Part shown: piece by piece, positions 1 through 13,096 of the stretch
Layout of the letters: every line of letters begins with the position of its first letter
How positions within the stretch are numbered: the first letter of the stretch is position 1
The notes under the pieces: model-generated
Databases searched by the model: none
The model's input: only the letters and a program-made list of their open reading frames with translations
What the model was told of the DNA's origin: nothing
Translations under genes and position numbers: made by a program
Assembly (NCBI RefSeq): GCF_958450345.1
Contig: NC_088781.1
Coordinates: 20,055,857-20,119,856 of the forward strand
Direction of reading: 5' to 3'
DNA: 64,000 bases
Origin: Calliphora vicina
Lineage: Eukaryota; Arthropoda; Insecta; Diptera; Calliphoridae

Positions 1-3000
1 TATAACGTTTAGAATTACAAAATATTAAATAGAATTATTTAGTTTTTCCTGCGTGTTTCATGTTTTCTAATTTACATAAAAATGCTTAGATATGCATCAT
101 ATACAAAATAATAACAAAATGAAAAAATTAAATGCATTTGATTTTATTTATTTTGTTTTTTTTTTTTTAATTTTTATGATACCAAGCTACATCATCAGCA
201 ACATCTGTTTGCAAATTTTTTTTTTCATAAAAATGATGTCATGCTGCAAGATCGGTTTTCTTTCCATCAATGTTTTTTTTTTTTTAATTTTTGGAAAGAT
301 ATCATTTTAGGATTGTGGTTGGAGGCAGCGTTCGAAAATTTTGTGTTTGTTTTAATTTTTTGTTTTGGCTTTTTTGTTTGGAACAGGAGAATAACATGTG
401 TGATCCAATTTTTGAATTCATTTATGTATTTGTTTAATTTGTATTCTTCCACATTTTTTTTTTTGGTGCAAATTCTTTTTGAAGAACAAAACTGATTCTT
501 AGAAAAAGTGCATGTTGATTTTTTGCACAAAATAAAAAAAATTAAATTGTAGAAAAACTAAAAACGAACATCATGGCAATTAATCATGATTGATGTTTGG
601 GGTGATGGTGTTAATAGGGGCTGCACTAAAAATGTGGTGCAGTAATGCAAGTGTTTATTTTGTTTGTTTGTCTGATTTAAAATACATTGTACATATGTAT
701 ATAGATTTTTAGTTTAAAATTTAATGAGGGTTATTCCATAAACATTTTCAACAGTATTCACAAATGTTTAACATTATGTAGCCAATTCTGATATATTTCA
801 CAATGAAGTTATAAATCGTAAATGTGATTTGGTAAAAATTAAAAAAAATATATAAATCAAATTACCTCCAAGTTTTACCAACATTATTTATCATATTGTT
901 CCATTGTTTCAGAGATATTCAGAAAGTTTTGACGAAATATCAAATATTTTAGCATAACTTAAGAATGATTTGTGTTTTCATCACTAAATTGTATCATTTC
1001 TCATTTCATAGTATTTACATTCCTTCATCACTTTATGGTATTTAATTTAAAGCAGTTGGCATCACTGCAATGCAGTTACCGTTAAAGTTTGTTTACATTG
1101 TCATAGAAAGAGAGATAAAAGAAAGAAAGAAAACGGATAACAAAGCTGCCACTAATTTGTTATTCGTTTTCTTAACATTTCAAATGGTAGATTATTTTGG
1201 CATAACCGATTTGGTTAAAAATTTCAATTGATGATAAGGTTTGTAAATCTCCTGAAGGGTAGATACTTATATCTCTTGAACTAAGATATAACACACACAT
1301 CTAAATATAAAAATTCTTGATAGAACTGAATGCTTGGTGATTTTTGTATGTCCGAGGAGAGCAACTGTGGAGGGCTGCCCTCTAGCCCCCTTTCCAACTA
1401 CGAACCCATGTAAAAACAAATCAACAAAAACACCTCGGCGCTAAGTATGAGAAATTTCATTAAGATATCTCCAATCGTTCAATAATTACCGAATTATTTC
1501 CAAAATAAAAAGTTTCTAAAGCACTGTGCGGCAGTCTACGATCACTATTTTATATCTTATTTTTTTTTACAACTCAACACTAATTGAAGATTTAAAGAAC
1601 TCCACATGAATAATGGGCATAAAGTTAAGATAATAAACTGCTTTACAAGCAATTACAAATTGATTATTTTCACAAGGCAAAAGAAAAAAAACACATAATG
1701 CGGAAATTACTCTATGCTACAATGGCAACAAATAAGAATTCAAAAGGAATATAGTGATGATGATAATGATGAAAAATGTACAAAACACAAAATATATGAA
1801 TGAAATACTGGCATACAAAAGAGTTGAGTAGAAGCAAGAAAAAAAACATTTTGAAATGTGGGTGGCATTTGGAAAAAACAACAAAATATAAGCAAAATAT
1901 TATTTGAGTAAAACTACCTATTAAATTCCAGGGAAATTATGTTTTTTTTAAGGGAAATTAAAAAAAACAAATTATTTGCAAATTGTAATGTTAATGTTAA
2001 AAAGATAGTTTTGATTTATATTGTATAAGGCAGAATGATTTTAAATCTATGTACATAATATCTATTATCATTAAATCAATTTTGAAACCATCTATCCAAA
2101 CAAAATATGTATAAATTAACCACTGATTGATAAATTCAGCCGAAATTTAGGTTTTACTATTTTTATTTAACTTGTAATGTACTTTTTGGTAGGAAAAAAC
2201 TTGGTATCACTGATTTTAACGGTTACTTCTTGGTTTGTTTTGATTTGTTGTCCTACCGTTATGACGCATTATTTCAAAACAACAATTTAATATTGCCATA
2301 TATCACAACTGTCAGCAGGACGGCCAGACCTAAAAACGAGCATTTTATTATACAGGATTTTATTAAAAAAAATGCATTACATGCTATTCATAAAGCTAGA
2401 TATTTTACAAATTGAACGAAATATAAGTATTTTCTTAATATCGATGCATAAATGTTAAATTCATTCATATTTAAGTTATGATATTGCATTTGGCGAAAGT
2501 AATACATTTTTTGAAGGATTTTGAATTAAAATAGCTTTGAATTAACAGAAAATTCTTCCAAAAATGGCAAATAAACATTTTAAAATCAGTTAAATCGGTC
2601 ATTTATCATGTCATATCTGTTATTTACGTTCCCGACAATCAAACTTCTACAATGACTTCTAAAAATAGCAAATATTTGAACATTTATTTACCAAAATTTC
2701 AAGTGTTAGATTTTAATTTTAAATATTTAACCTTTTTGACTCCTTTTTTTGTATATTGAAACATCTTAAGTTTGTTTTTTTGTTCAACATAAATATTATA
2801 TGGCCTGATTATGGCCTTACTTTTCAAAACTTTTATTTCAATTCATTTTTTAAGCCTAACTTAAATACATTAAAGAAAAATCTTGAAAAATTGAGGTTAT
2901 CAGTTAGAATTCATAAATACACGCATATAAATTAATCACAAGTCAGTTTTAAACTAAATAATTAAACTTTTTTTTAATTAGTTGTCTTTTTTAGTATGAT

Positions 3001-5119
3001 GTAATTTTTTAGAATAAAAAACAAACAATAAACATTTCTTAAAACGTTCTTGAGATTAATATATAGTTTTATAAAAAAAAAATACAATAATAAATTATAG
3101 TTTTAATTAAATAGAATATATTCTATATCATATTATCAGTTTATTGTTTAAATATTTTAACAAAAATCCCGGATGTCCATAAAAATGGTTTAATTTTTTT
3201 TTCTTTAAAAAAAATGTTTATTTTTGTGCTGTTTAAAGAAGGTCTTTGATTATTTTTAATAAATTTTGCATGAAATTGTTTTTTTTTTCAATATTATTTT
3301 TATAATTGTTATTATTTTGTATACAAGCGCCATTTCTTTTTTATTTCTGGCGGGAGTTTTGTCAATGTGTTTGATACTTGAACTTGTGTGTCTATCATGT
3401 ATGAAGAATAAATCTGTTGTAGTGCTTTGTATTTTTTTATATTTTTATTTAGGGTGACAAAGAGGTTATCTGTTTGAAATTTTGTGATGTTCTTTTTTGT
3501 AGCCATATGTATGCCGACTTTGCTTTTGATTTTATGTATTTTTGCATAGTTTTAGCTTGAAACAGGAAATAAATATTTGGTTTTTATTGCATATACAAGC
3601 TAGGGAGTATAGAACTATTTGTTTAACCCTTAAATGTTCAAATGATAACCCAAAATTTTCAAAAAGAGAACATTCTTAAATGCAGTAATATTGCAACAAT
3701 GCAGCATAAAAAACATATTTGGCATCACTGATTTATGTCAAAAGTTTTTTAAGGCAAATGGTTAGCAGTGCTGCCACACATTTTTACAACCATCGCGTTG
3801 GTTTTTTGAGATGCAAAATGTTGGGGAACACTGCCTCAGTGATGCATAAATTTACTACATCTTGGGATAAATCGTTATATAGAAAATTTATTTTAGCATA
3901 ACTCGAGAACGAATTGTCTGATTTGGTTAAACAAATATCATAAAATGTTCTATTGTTTCGAAGAAATTCAGAAAGATTTGGTATAAATCATTATATATAA
4001 AATTAAGGAGGTTCCAACACATATTTCAGCATGGCTCCGGAATATTTTATCATTCAGAAAGATTTGGTAAAAACAAACAAAAATGCGATTCTATTCTTAC
4101 TAATTAAGCGAGGCACATTTTATTAAAATCAATGCATAAATGTTGCCCTGTGTTAATTAATGAAAATTTAAAGAATTTTCGTTTATATACAAAACAAAAA
4201 ATGACCCATATATGTATTTTTGCTAACAACAATATGAGAACTTTTCAAAAATTAAGCTTACATTAACAAAAAATTATTTACCTACATATTTGATTTATGG
4301 TCTACTTTCATTTACTAACTAATAAATGCCTACAATACTAAATTTCCTTGAACTTGACACTTGAAATAATTCAATATTTTTTCTTATTTTTTTTTTATTT
4401 AAACACAAAAAAACTTTAACCAATTTAGACAAAAAAAAAAATAAATAAAATACCATAGTATTGCAATTTGTGACTGCCCCAAGTAAAAAATATTTAAAAA
4501 ACCGCAATGTTTATTTTTTTATGCAGCTCACCATGCCGTCGTAATTTTGTTAATGCAGCAAAAAAAAAAACTATTCGACAAAAAAGAATTTCAATAATAT
4601 TTTGTAAGGGATACTTTTATTTTGAAAAAGAGATGGCGAGACATATTTTTGTTGTTGTAAACAGCAGAGAAGACAAAAAACCTAATTGAAATTAACGTTA
4701 GGAAATGTTGTCAACGGTGAATAGGGAGAAAGAGAGAGAGAGAGAAGGGGAGAGGGCAATAACAGAGTTACCAGTATGGTATTACAGTTAGAGGAGATAA
4801 AATTAAGCGCCTTTAAGCTCGTGTAATTGCAAGAAATGCTGACGAATGCAAAATTTTAAAAACTTTTTGGGTGTGAAGTAAAATTTTTAATACTTATAGC
4901 ATAATATTACATGAAATATATTGCTAAGGCAAAACTAATTTAATATTTTTCTTGAAATACATTGTTGATAATATTTAAAAACTTTATGAACTGCTTTATC
5001 GAAATATTATTTATGTTTACTTGGATTTTTTTTCAATTTGTTCCTCATTCTTTCGGATCTCGTTTTACCCATCTAAAAGCTTGTTAAAACAATAAAAACA
5101 TATATTTTTCAAATAAACA
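1..5119. other. Gene-free AT-rich stretch
   Basis: No exon, RNA gene or intact element recognised. It contains long A and T runs, a GA-rich microsatellite at about 4725-4759, and short repeated pieces. A block around 885-960 (TTTTAGCATAACTTAAGAA) is similar to one near 3888-3960. It could be an upstream intron of the collagen gene or intergenic. Confidence 0.4.
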
Positions 5120-7565
5120 TATACAGAGAGCCTCAAAAGTGAGTATACACCAAAAAAATATTAGATTTTTTTTAAGATAATGAAAATCCTAAAATTTATT
5201 CATCGATTAAAATTTTAATGTTTCGGTTTGTTGGAGATTGAGTTGAATAATAGAATCGGTTGTGAAAAAAAGATTTAAGTCGGACTATAATGATTTTCAT
5301 GATCCTAAAAAAATCAAAAATTTCGCTGGTGTTTACTCACTTTTGAGGCTGTGTGTACATACTTACGATAGCAAACGAGACACAATTTGAAACACAAAAT
5401 ACAATGCTTATTGTAATTATTATATGCAGTAATTATTTTTTTAGTTAAAGTCACTAAATTTAAATTTGAATTAAAATTTTCAGCGATCGCAGATTACTGA
5501 TAATAGTAGATGGTACCAGAACGCGACATTGGAACATGAACTAAATCAAATCAAATGAAACATTAACCCTTAATCGAGATTTTTGTGATCTCTTTTCAAT
5601 AAATTTATAAGAGTTTGTTATCATGATATAAATATGTGAATAAATACTAAATAGAAAATGTCATTAAACGTAGCTACATAAGAGCAAGAAAAAAAATATA
5701 TTTTCAGTCTAATTTTCTCAAGGTAACAACTAAGATTAGCTGAAAATACATTTGGGGGATTCAAAGGCTCTGCTTGTGTTGTACCGTTTGAATCCTCCAA
5801 TTATGTTATACAAATTTATAAATTTTTGTATTATGTCAGGAAAATTCAATTGTTTTGAACATTTAAATTTTCAATACCGCTAAATCTTCCTTAATAATTA
5901 AATATGGCTGCCCTAAACAAAGTTTACAGTTAGAACTCTTAATTAAACCATTAATGACATTGAATTGCTTAAATATTTTACATATTATTTTAATAATAAA
6001 CATTTAATGACTGCAAGCATAAAAAATATGACACACTTGCAAGATTTATGTGCAAATTTTATCTTAAACATAAAACAAATCATAATAATTAAAAGCACAA
6101 AAAACAGACAACTTTTTATGTCTCCAAAAAAGTATGCAAAATATCACAACAAATTCTCCACTGAAATGCAAGGGGGAGTCTTTAAAGAAAAACGGCCCAG
6201 TAAATGTATGTCAGTGTTACAATTTTAAGTAAATTTACACATGATCCATACTAGAACACATTTTTTTAACCATTTATATACATTTCTATTTCCCCGTCTC
6301 TTTTTTTTACTTTTCTTTTTTTTGTTTTTTTTGCCACAATTTAATATTTATTTATGGAAGTTACATTATACTTTTGTTATGCATCCTAACAAAATAATAA
6401 TAACAATAATAGTTCATATAAAATAAAGAAAATATTTACTTATGTTCTAATGTTTTTGTTTGATGACATTTGATATCATTGTCTTTAATAGTTTAAGGTC
6501 AAAATATTTTGCCTTCATTAAAAAAAAAAAACACAACAAAAAAACCGAAAGAGAAAAAAACAAAGATGCATAAAAAATCCGTAAATATGCAACTATGTAG
6601 TATGTTGTGATATGACAAAAAAAAAGTATCATATGCAATCTCTGATGTTTGCAATTGAGCAAAACAAAAAAAACACACACACACATGGGTTTGTGTGAGT
6701 GTGCATATGTCAACAATAGTAAAATATGATCTATCCTAGGCATGATGTCACACACGCCCACTTTCATTACAGCTCTAGATTAAAAATAAAGCTTTTCATT
6801 ATTATTAACAATTTCTATTTACAAAATGCATTTTATGCAAAAAAATAAACAGCTGTTTTTTCTTCATTGCATATATAATAAAGTTGCACCCTACATTGAA
6901 GTTATTGCTTGGTAATTATTTTGGTGTTTTTTGTTAGAAAGTTCCATTAACATGTGTCTATACTTAACAAATATTAATCACAACGTTTAATGATGTTTGT
7001 TGCCAAAACTAAGTTGTTTGAGCTGAAGCACCGACAATTTTGTCATAATACTTAAAAATGGAATCTATACCTGATATTTTTTTCTCTTAAAAGCATTTTG
7101 AAGTATATCAGACAAAAATTAGGTTTTAAAAAATGTTTAAATTTTGTAAAAGTTAAGTATTTTCAGCTAATCATAGTTTTTAGGAGAGAATCAACCAGAA
7201 ACAGAAATATATTTTTTATTGCTCTAAGCTAGTTTTATTTATATAGTGATTGCAAACATCATATGAAATCTTTATATCAACAACAAATTAAAAGAGATCG
7301 AACAAAACTCGATTAACGTAAACATTTTCATTTGATTTTGTTCATGTTCCAATGTCGCGTTCTGGTACCTAAATCATCGTTTGTTATTAGCACTCCGCGA
7401 TCGTTGTAATAAGGTGGCTGGCTGACAATTTTAATCTAAATTAAAATTTTATTGGCTTAACACCAAAAAGGAGTTGCTGAACTAAACATTATAATTTGAT
7501 TTTCAAAGTGTGTTTCGTTCGCTATCGTAAGTTTAGCTTCGAAAACAAATGTTTTTATCATTTAT
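5080..7565. mobile_element. Long inverted repeat with about 400-bp arms (TIR or foldback element)
   Basis: The left arm (about 5085-5750, interrupted by a MITE at 5120-5360) and the right arm (7157-7565) are imperfect reverse complements. Shared landmarks include ACTTACGATAGC / GCTATCGTAAGT at the outer side, CGATCG blocks, GGTACCAGAACGCGACATTGG / CCAATGTCGCGTTCTGGTACC, and GATTAGCTGAAAATAC at the inner side. The 1.4-kb centre has no recognisable transposase. Confidence 0.7.
5120..5360. mobile_element. TIR MITE, copy 1
   Basis: About 240 bp bounded by inverted repeats: AGCCTCAAAAGTGAGTATAC on the left and its near-complement ending TTTTGAGGCT on the right. The centre is non-coding. It interrupts the left arm of the larger inverted repeat, so it is the younger insertion. 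Confidence 0.75.
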
Positions 7566-9232
7566 ACATGATACAAATTTATTTCAATTCGCAAATTTTA
7601 GCATTATTCATAGGAAAAATTACGGGTTGATCATGTTCAAGAACATTTTCTAGAATATATAAAACTATATAAAATACCTAGGACTTGTACAAATTTCCTC
7701 AATTGTCATCTTTCACTATACTTACAACATTGTTTACAACATGCACAGGATAGCAATTGTGTCTTTGGAACTCTGAGTTTACATAACTCTCTCTCTCTCC
7801 CCCTTTTCAATATGGCGAAATTACAATAATAGAGAAACTGAAAGAAAACAAACAAATAAACAAAATAACTGTTAATTAAAATGTTGCCATATTTTATTTG
7901 ATTTTTGCTGATCTTGTTTCAAAGAAAGATAAGAAGAGCATTGGTAATCAATGACAAACAATTTAATTTTCAAGTTTTTTATAAACTAAAACGCATCATA
8001 TGTGGAATACCACCATTAATACCGACTATAGCGTGAATTGGAAATATCTAGCAGCCGTTGATAGTATGTTGTGAAACAATAGTAATTTTCTAATTTAGAT
8101 TTAGAATGTATCTATGTATGATATGTTTTACTTGTTGTGATGATCTTTGTTTCTTCTCTACACGGCAAGGAATACAATCATATGTTTACATATATGCAAT
8201 GTCAGTAGGTAGTACTATACTATCATTGTTGATATTGACACTAATTGCAAGAGCAACAACAATAAAAGCAGCAAAAAAAAAATGCATCCAAACAAACGAT
8301 CTCTAAAGTAGTAACTGTGATAATACATATTGTTACTACTTTTTCTCATAAATCTACTACTATTTTCTCAAACATATTTTTCTTAAATTCTTTATTGAAA
8401 TATATTACAAACACGTGTTGATCTATGTGATAAGTTTATTAACCCATAAAAAAGTGTATAATAACTTTCAAAGATTTCTGGCAGGAGTTTTAAAAAACAA
8501 TATGTATTTAATTACCACATAAATTCATGTATTTTTGGACATGACCACAAAAAAATAATGCCATTTAAGCAAAATATATTTCAGCTAACTGAATTTGAAC
8601 AAAACTAAAAAAATTATGATACGTATAAATATTTTTGATATAAACTTTAAGACATATTTTGTTTAAACAAAATTATATGCCGCCTCACATGTTGCCAACA
8701 TGTGTTTTTATTTAAATAAATATTTATGAAAATCTTTCGTTTATTTGTTTGTTTTTTTTGCATTATTTTCTCTTTGTTTTGCAATTTTCTTAGTTTAAAA
8801 TGATCGTATTAAACTGTCATTTTATTTGGGGAAATCACCATATTAAATTTAAAAAAATGACACAATTTTATTTATATAAATAAATATAATCACATATATG
8901 TATGTGTATTTAGTATAAAAGTATATACACACCTAATTATATACACATTTTATTGAAGGTGATTGAAATCATTAACCCTTTCTTTGTAGTTTATCAACAA
9001 AAATAAAAAAATTCATTGATGAATTAAAAAAAAAATATTTTTTTTTTATTTTCATTAATAAGCAATTCCTGATCAATAAACACACAAAATGGATTTTATT
9101 TCACTCACATATAGACACCAAATATTGTCGGAAACTTTTCAGCTGAAAATTTTTTTTAATGAAAATGTTTGACTAAGACATAGTTAGTAGAGCCCTACAC
9201 CAATGTTTACTTTTTTTATTCTTGCACATCAT
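7566..9232. other. Gene-free AT-rich stretch
   Basis: Nothing recognisable beyond a CT-rich run at 7789-7804 and AT-rich simple sequence. The small ORF near 8106-8306 has no domain or supporting splice site. Confidence 0.35.
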
Positions 9233-10568
9233 AGTTCTAGTTCAGTTCTAGTTCAGTTCTAATTCAGTTCTAGTTCAGTTCTAGTTCAATTCTAGTTCAG
9301 TTCTAGTTCAGTTCTAGTTCAGTTCTAGTTCAGTTCTAGTTCAGTTCTAGTTCAGTTCTAGTTCAGTTCTAGTTCAGTTCTAGTTCAGTTCTAGTTCAGT
9401 TCTAGTTCAGTTCTAGTTCAGTTCTAGTTCAGTTCTAGTTCAGTTCTAGTTCAGTTCTAGTTCAGTTCTAGTTCAGTTCTAGTTCAGTTCTAGTTCAGTT
9501 CTAGTTCAGTTCTAGTTCAGTTCTAGTTCAGTTCTAGTTCAGTTCTAGTTCAGTTCTAGTTCAGTTCTAGTTCAGTTCTAGTTCAGTTCTAGTTCAGTTC
9601 TAGTTCAGTTCTAGTTCAGTTCTAGTTCAGTTCTAGTTCAGTTCTAGTTCAGTTCTAGTTCAGTTCTAGTTCAGTTCTAGTTCAGTTCTAGTTCAGTTCT
9701 AGTTCAGTTCTAGTTCAGTTCTAGTTCAGTTCTAGTTCAGTTCTAGTTCAGTTCTAGTTCAGTTCTAGTTCAGTTCTAGTTCAGTTCTAGTTCAGTTCTA
9801 GTTCAGTTCTAGTTCAGTTCTAGTTCAGTTCTAGTTCAGTTCTAGTTCAGTTCTAGTTCAGTTCTAGTTCAGTTCTAGTTCAGTTCTAGTTCAGTTCTAG
9901 TTCAGTTCTAGTTCAGTTCTAGTTCAGTTCTAGTTCAGTTCTAGTTCAGTTCTAGTTCAGTTCTAGTTCAGTTCTAGTTCAGTTCTAGTTCAGTTCTAGT
10001 TCAGTTCTAGTTCAGTTCTAGTTCAGTTCTAGTTCAGTTCTAGTTCAGTTCTAGTTCAGTTCTAGTTCAGTTCTAGTTCAGTTCTAGTTCAGTTCTAGTT
10101 CAGTTCTAGTTCAGTTCTAGTTCAGTTCTAGTTCAGTTCTAGTTCAGTTCTAGTTCAGTTCTAGTTCAGTTCTAGTTCAGTTCTAGTTCAGTTCTAGTTC
10201 AGTTCTAGTTCAGTTCTAGTTCAGTTCTAGTTCAGTTCTAGTTCAGTTCTAGTTCAGTTCTAGTTCAGTTCTAGTTCAGTTCTAGTTCAGTTCTAGTTCA
10301 GTTCTAGTTCAGTTCTAGTTCAGTTCTAGTTCAGTTCTAGTTCAGTTCTAGTTCAGTTCTAGTTCAGTTCTAGTTCAGTTCTAGTTCAGTTCTAGTTCAG
10401 TTCTAGTTCAGTTCTAGTTCAGTTCTAGTTCAGTTCTAGTTCAGTTCTAGTTCAGTTCTAGTTCAGTTCTAGTTCAGTTCTAGTTCAGTTCTAGTTCAGT
10501 TCTAGTTCAGTTCTAGTTCAGTTCTAGTTCAGTTCTAGTTCAGTTCTAGTTCAGTTCTAGTTCAGTTC
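9233..10568 (+). repeat. 11-bp satellite array upstream of the collagen exons
   Basis: About 1.34 kb, some 121 copies of TTCTAGTTCAG. It is the same 11-mer as the array at 47897-53623 but on the opposite genomic strand. The first five units carry single-base variants (AATTCAG near 9261, TTCAATTC near 9287); the rest is uniform. Confidence 0.97.
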
Positions 10569-12034
10569 AATATTTTTAAGTACTTAAATAATAATACTTG
10601 AATGAAAACTGAAGTGTGTGCAAACATTTGTCTATTAAATCATTTCAATCAAATTGCTACAGTTAATTGTGCAAATCAATTGACTTTTTTTAAAGAATTT
10701 TTGTAATTGATCAATAAAAATCTATATTTTTTGTTAAATTGTGGCAAAAATTTACAAAAAATATAAGCATAAATCAATAAAATGCCCAGCTGTCTAAATT
10801 TCTAGTTAAATTTAGAACATATATAAATATGTATTCTAAATTGTTTTGCAAAAAAAACATATAAAAAATGTATATCAATTAAATTTCTAACAAATTTAAA
10901 TCATAGTCCAGTCAATTAAATGGCCAGCATTTTAATAATTTAATAAAAATCTGCATACAATATTTAGTTAAGACAGTAGAACCTGTATATTCGAATTAGA
11001 ATCAGCAGTTAATTTAATTTAGACATTCATCTATAAAAAAGTAAATAATATCTTGCTGAACTAGTTCAATCTTTCAATTTCATAATTCTCCATTTTTGGT
11101 TTGGGAATTTTATTTTAAAAATATTTTTTAATGGACAAGTTTCCGTAACACATGTTCCACTGTTTCCCATCAATAAACGGACATTTGTTTATCTAAAATG
11201 TTTATGAGTCAATTGTTTAAAATAATTTTATTTATATTTTGACTTTGCTACCGATTTCCTCTGACTGCCTGCAACACATTCAAACAGGACTGGGCGACAA
11301 TTTTTTTTAATTAAAAAATATTACGAATATACATATTTTTTTGCGTAAAACAAATCAAATCTTTGTTAGTTTATTTTTAATTGAAAACAATGTTTGGAAA
11401 TTCAATAAAAATAAAGAAATAGAACATAAATAATATTCGCTGAAATAGTGCAATTAGCATTTCAATAAAAAACAACAAATATGCAATAATAAATAAAAAA
11501 AAAATGTGAATGTTTTTATTACAGAACAATTTTCAACATTACACAGATGTTGTGTGTGAAAAGTGTTTTTGCATTTAAGAAGAAACAAAAGAAAAATTCA
11601 GTTTGCATTTTGATTTAAGTGTAAACATAAAAAAAGTGCATTTTTATTAATTTGTAAAATTCTGGTGTTTTTCTTTATCATTGCGTTTAGGCTATTAAAA
11701 TGTTTATGTTCTAAATTTTTTTGTTTTTTTTTTTAAAGAATAATAAAGAAAAATGTTCTTTGTACAAGATATATTTGTGACTCATTAGGTTAGGTGTATA
11801 AAAGATTAGAATCGCCATATTTGTTGTAACAGGTGATGAATTATGATATCACACGTTATTATTGAAAAATTCGTATTGACAAAATCTAAATATTTATGCT
11901 CTTTTTAAAATTTCATGATTTTCCCAAATTCAAAGTGAATTTTTAGTGAAAGTAATAAAACCCTTTTCACAAAAGTACATTTTTGTAAAACTTCATTAAT
12001 GTGCTTTACAATGTTTATGACCCACGAAACGTCT
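10569..12034. other. Gene-free AT-rich stretch
   Basis: No coding or repeat structure recognised between the satellite array and the inverted repeat family that begins near 12035. Confidence 0.35.
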
Positions 12035-12495
12035 TTCATTAAAGTACCAAAAGAAGTACTTTTTCTAAATATAAGTTATTTACAACTTTAAAGCGTATTT
12101 AGCGATATTTAGCTTAGTTTTTAATAACTTCAATTCACAATTTTCAAAATATTTTCATCGTTTTTCAAAATATTTAAAGATAGTTACGTATTTATAAGCA
12201 AGTATTTTTGATAATATGCTGTTTTTTTTCAAATTAAAATATTTATATTCAAATTTTTGAAATCATCATTCATTAAAGTACAAAATATACTTTTTAAAAA
12301 TTTTAGTTTTTACAACTTTATAGCATTTTTATGATATTTAGCTTAATTTTTCTTATAAAAACTTAAAAAAATATCCTTTTTTAAAAAAGTACCAAAAAAA
12401 GTACTTTTTCTAAAATGACTTCAATTCACAATTTCAAGATATTTTCAGCATTTTGCAGAATATTTAAAGATAGTTTTGTACTTTTTTAATAAATA
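12035..12495. repeat. AAAGTACC-rich repeat block, left copy
   Basis: Internally repeated block with AAAGTACCAAAA, GTACTTTTTCTAAA, ACAACTTTA and TTCAATTCACAATTTTC motifs. The same motifs occur in reverse orientation at 17355-17725. The block abuts a Tc1-like transposase remnant and may be a long terminal inverted repeat. Confidence 0.55.
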
Positions 12496-12504
12496 CCAAT
12501 TGTG

Positions 12505-12960
12505 CGATTACAACCCTAAGATGTGTTTGGGGTCATTGTCGTACTGGAAACAACAAACTGGGAGCTCATTTTTCGTATAGATACATAGCATATTTTATGA
12601 TATGAATTGGTCCCATAGCTTGTCCTGAAAAACTGCCATAATATTGCCAAACTACATGTATTTGGGTTCCAGTTTATTTCCCTTCGATCGTCTAACAAAT
12701 GTCTCCCATTACTGCCTCCTAAATTGTATTAGGATTCATCCCAAAAGAGAATATTATTCCATTTCTGTCTCGACCAGTTTAAAGGTTCGTTTTCAAATTA
12801 TATAAGAGCCAGCCTCATTGGACCTAAGGCTAACAGTTTATGAAACTACATAAGTCATGGAATTTCATTCAATTGTTTGAAGTGCCTAATCATTTCAATA
12901 TTCCGAAGGTTAAGATCAACCAAAACTAGAGAAAATATATGTCGCGTTATGTTCAACAGA
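12505..12960 (-). pseudogene. Tc1-like transposase remnant
   Basis: On the minus strand, across several frameshifts and stops, the Tc1 catalytic core can be followed. NWSRQKWNNILFWDES (first Asp) lies near 12731-12779, a GGSNGRHLLDDRREINWNPN-like block near 12670-12720, and QYDNDPKH (second Asp) near 12525-12550. The order and spacing fit a DD34E transposase. The protein is not expressible as it stands. Confidence 0.65.
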
Positions 12961-13002
12961 AAGTCACATTATTTTATTTTAAAAAAAAACCATTAAATAA
13001 TT

Positions 13003-13096
13003 CAGCCCAATTATGAATAAAAAATTCCCTGGGAGTTTTTCCCATTGAATTTGAATAGGAAAACTCGCGGGGAATTTTTATTCATAATTGGACTGA
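13003..13096. mobile_element. Short palindromic MITE (CCCAATTATGAATAAAA family)
   Basis: 94 bp with terminal inverted repeats TCAGCCCAATTATGAATAAA and TTTATTCATAATTGGACTGA around GGGAGTTTT / AAAACTC. A related element is at 36085-36213, and a right half is embedded in the tandem array at about 14037-14090. Confidence 0.65.

Noticed and set aside
4725..4803. GA-rich tract as a GAGA-factor promoter, mirrored by a CT tract at 7789
   Set aside because: Flanking sequences do not align as an extension of the 5-7.5-kb inverted repeat, and no transcription start is evident; treated as microsatellites.
8106..8306. Small ORF with hydrophobic stretch (STILSLLILTLIARA) as a collagen start exon
   Set aside because: No GT donor in frame before its stop and no conserved context.
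9233..10568. CRISPR-like array
   Set aside because: Units are 11 bp with no spacers and the DNA is eukaryotic; it is a simple satellite.
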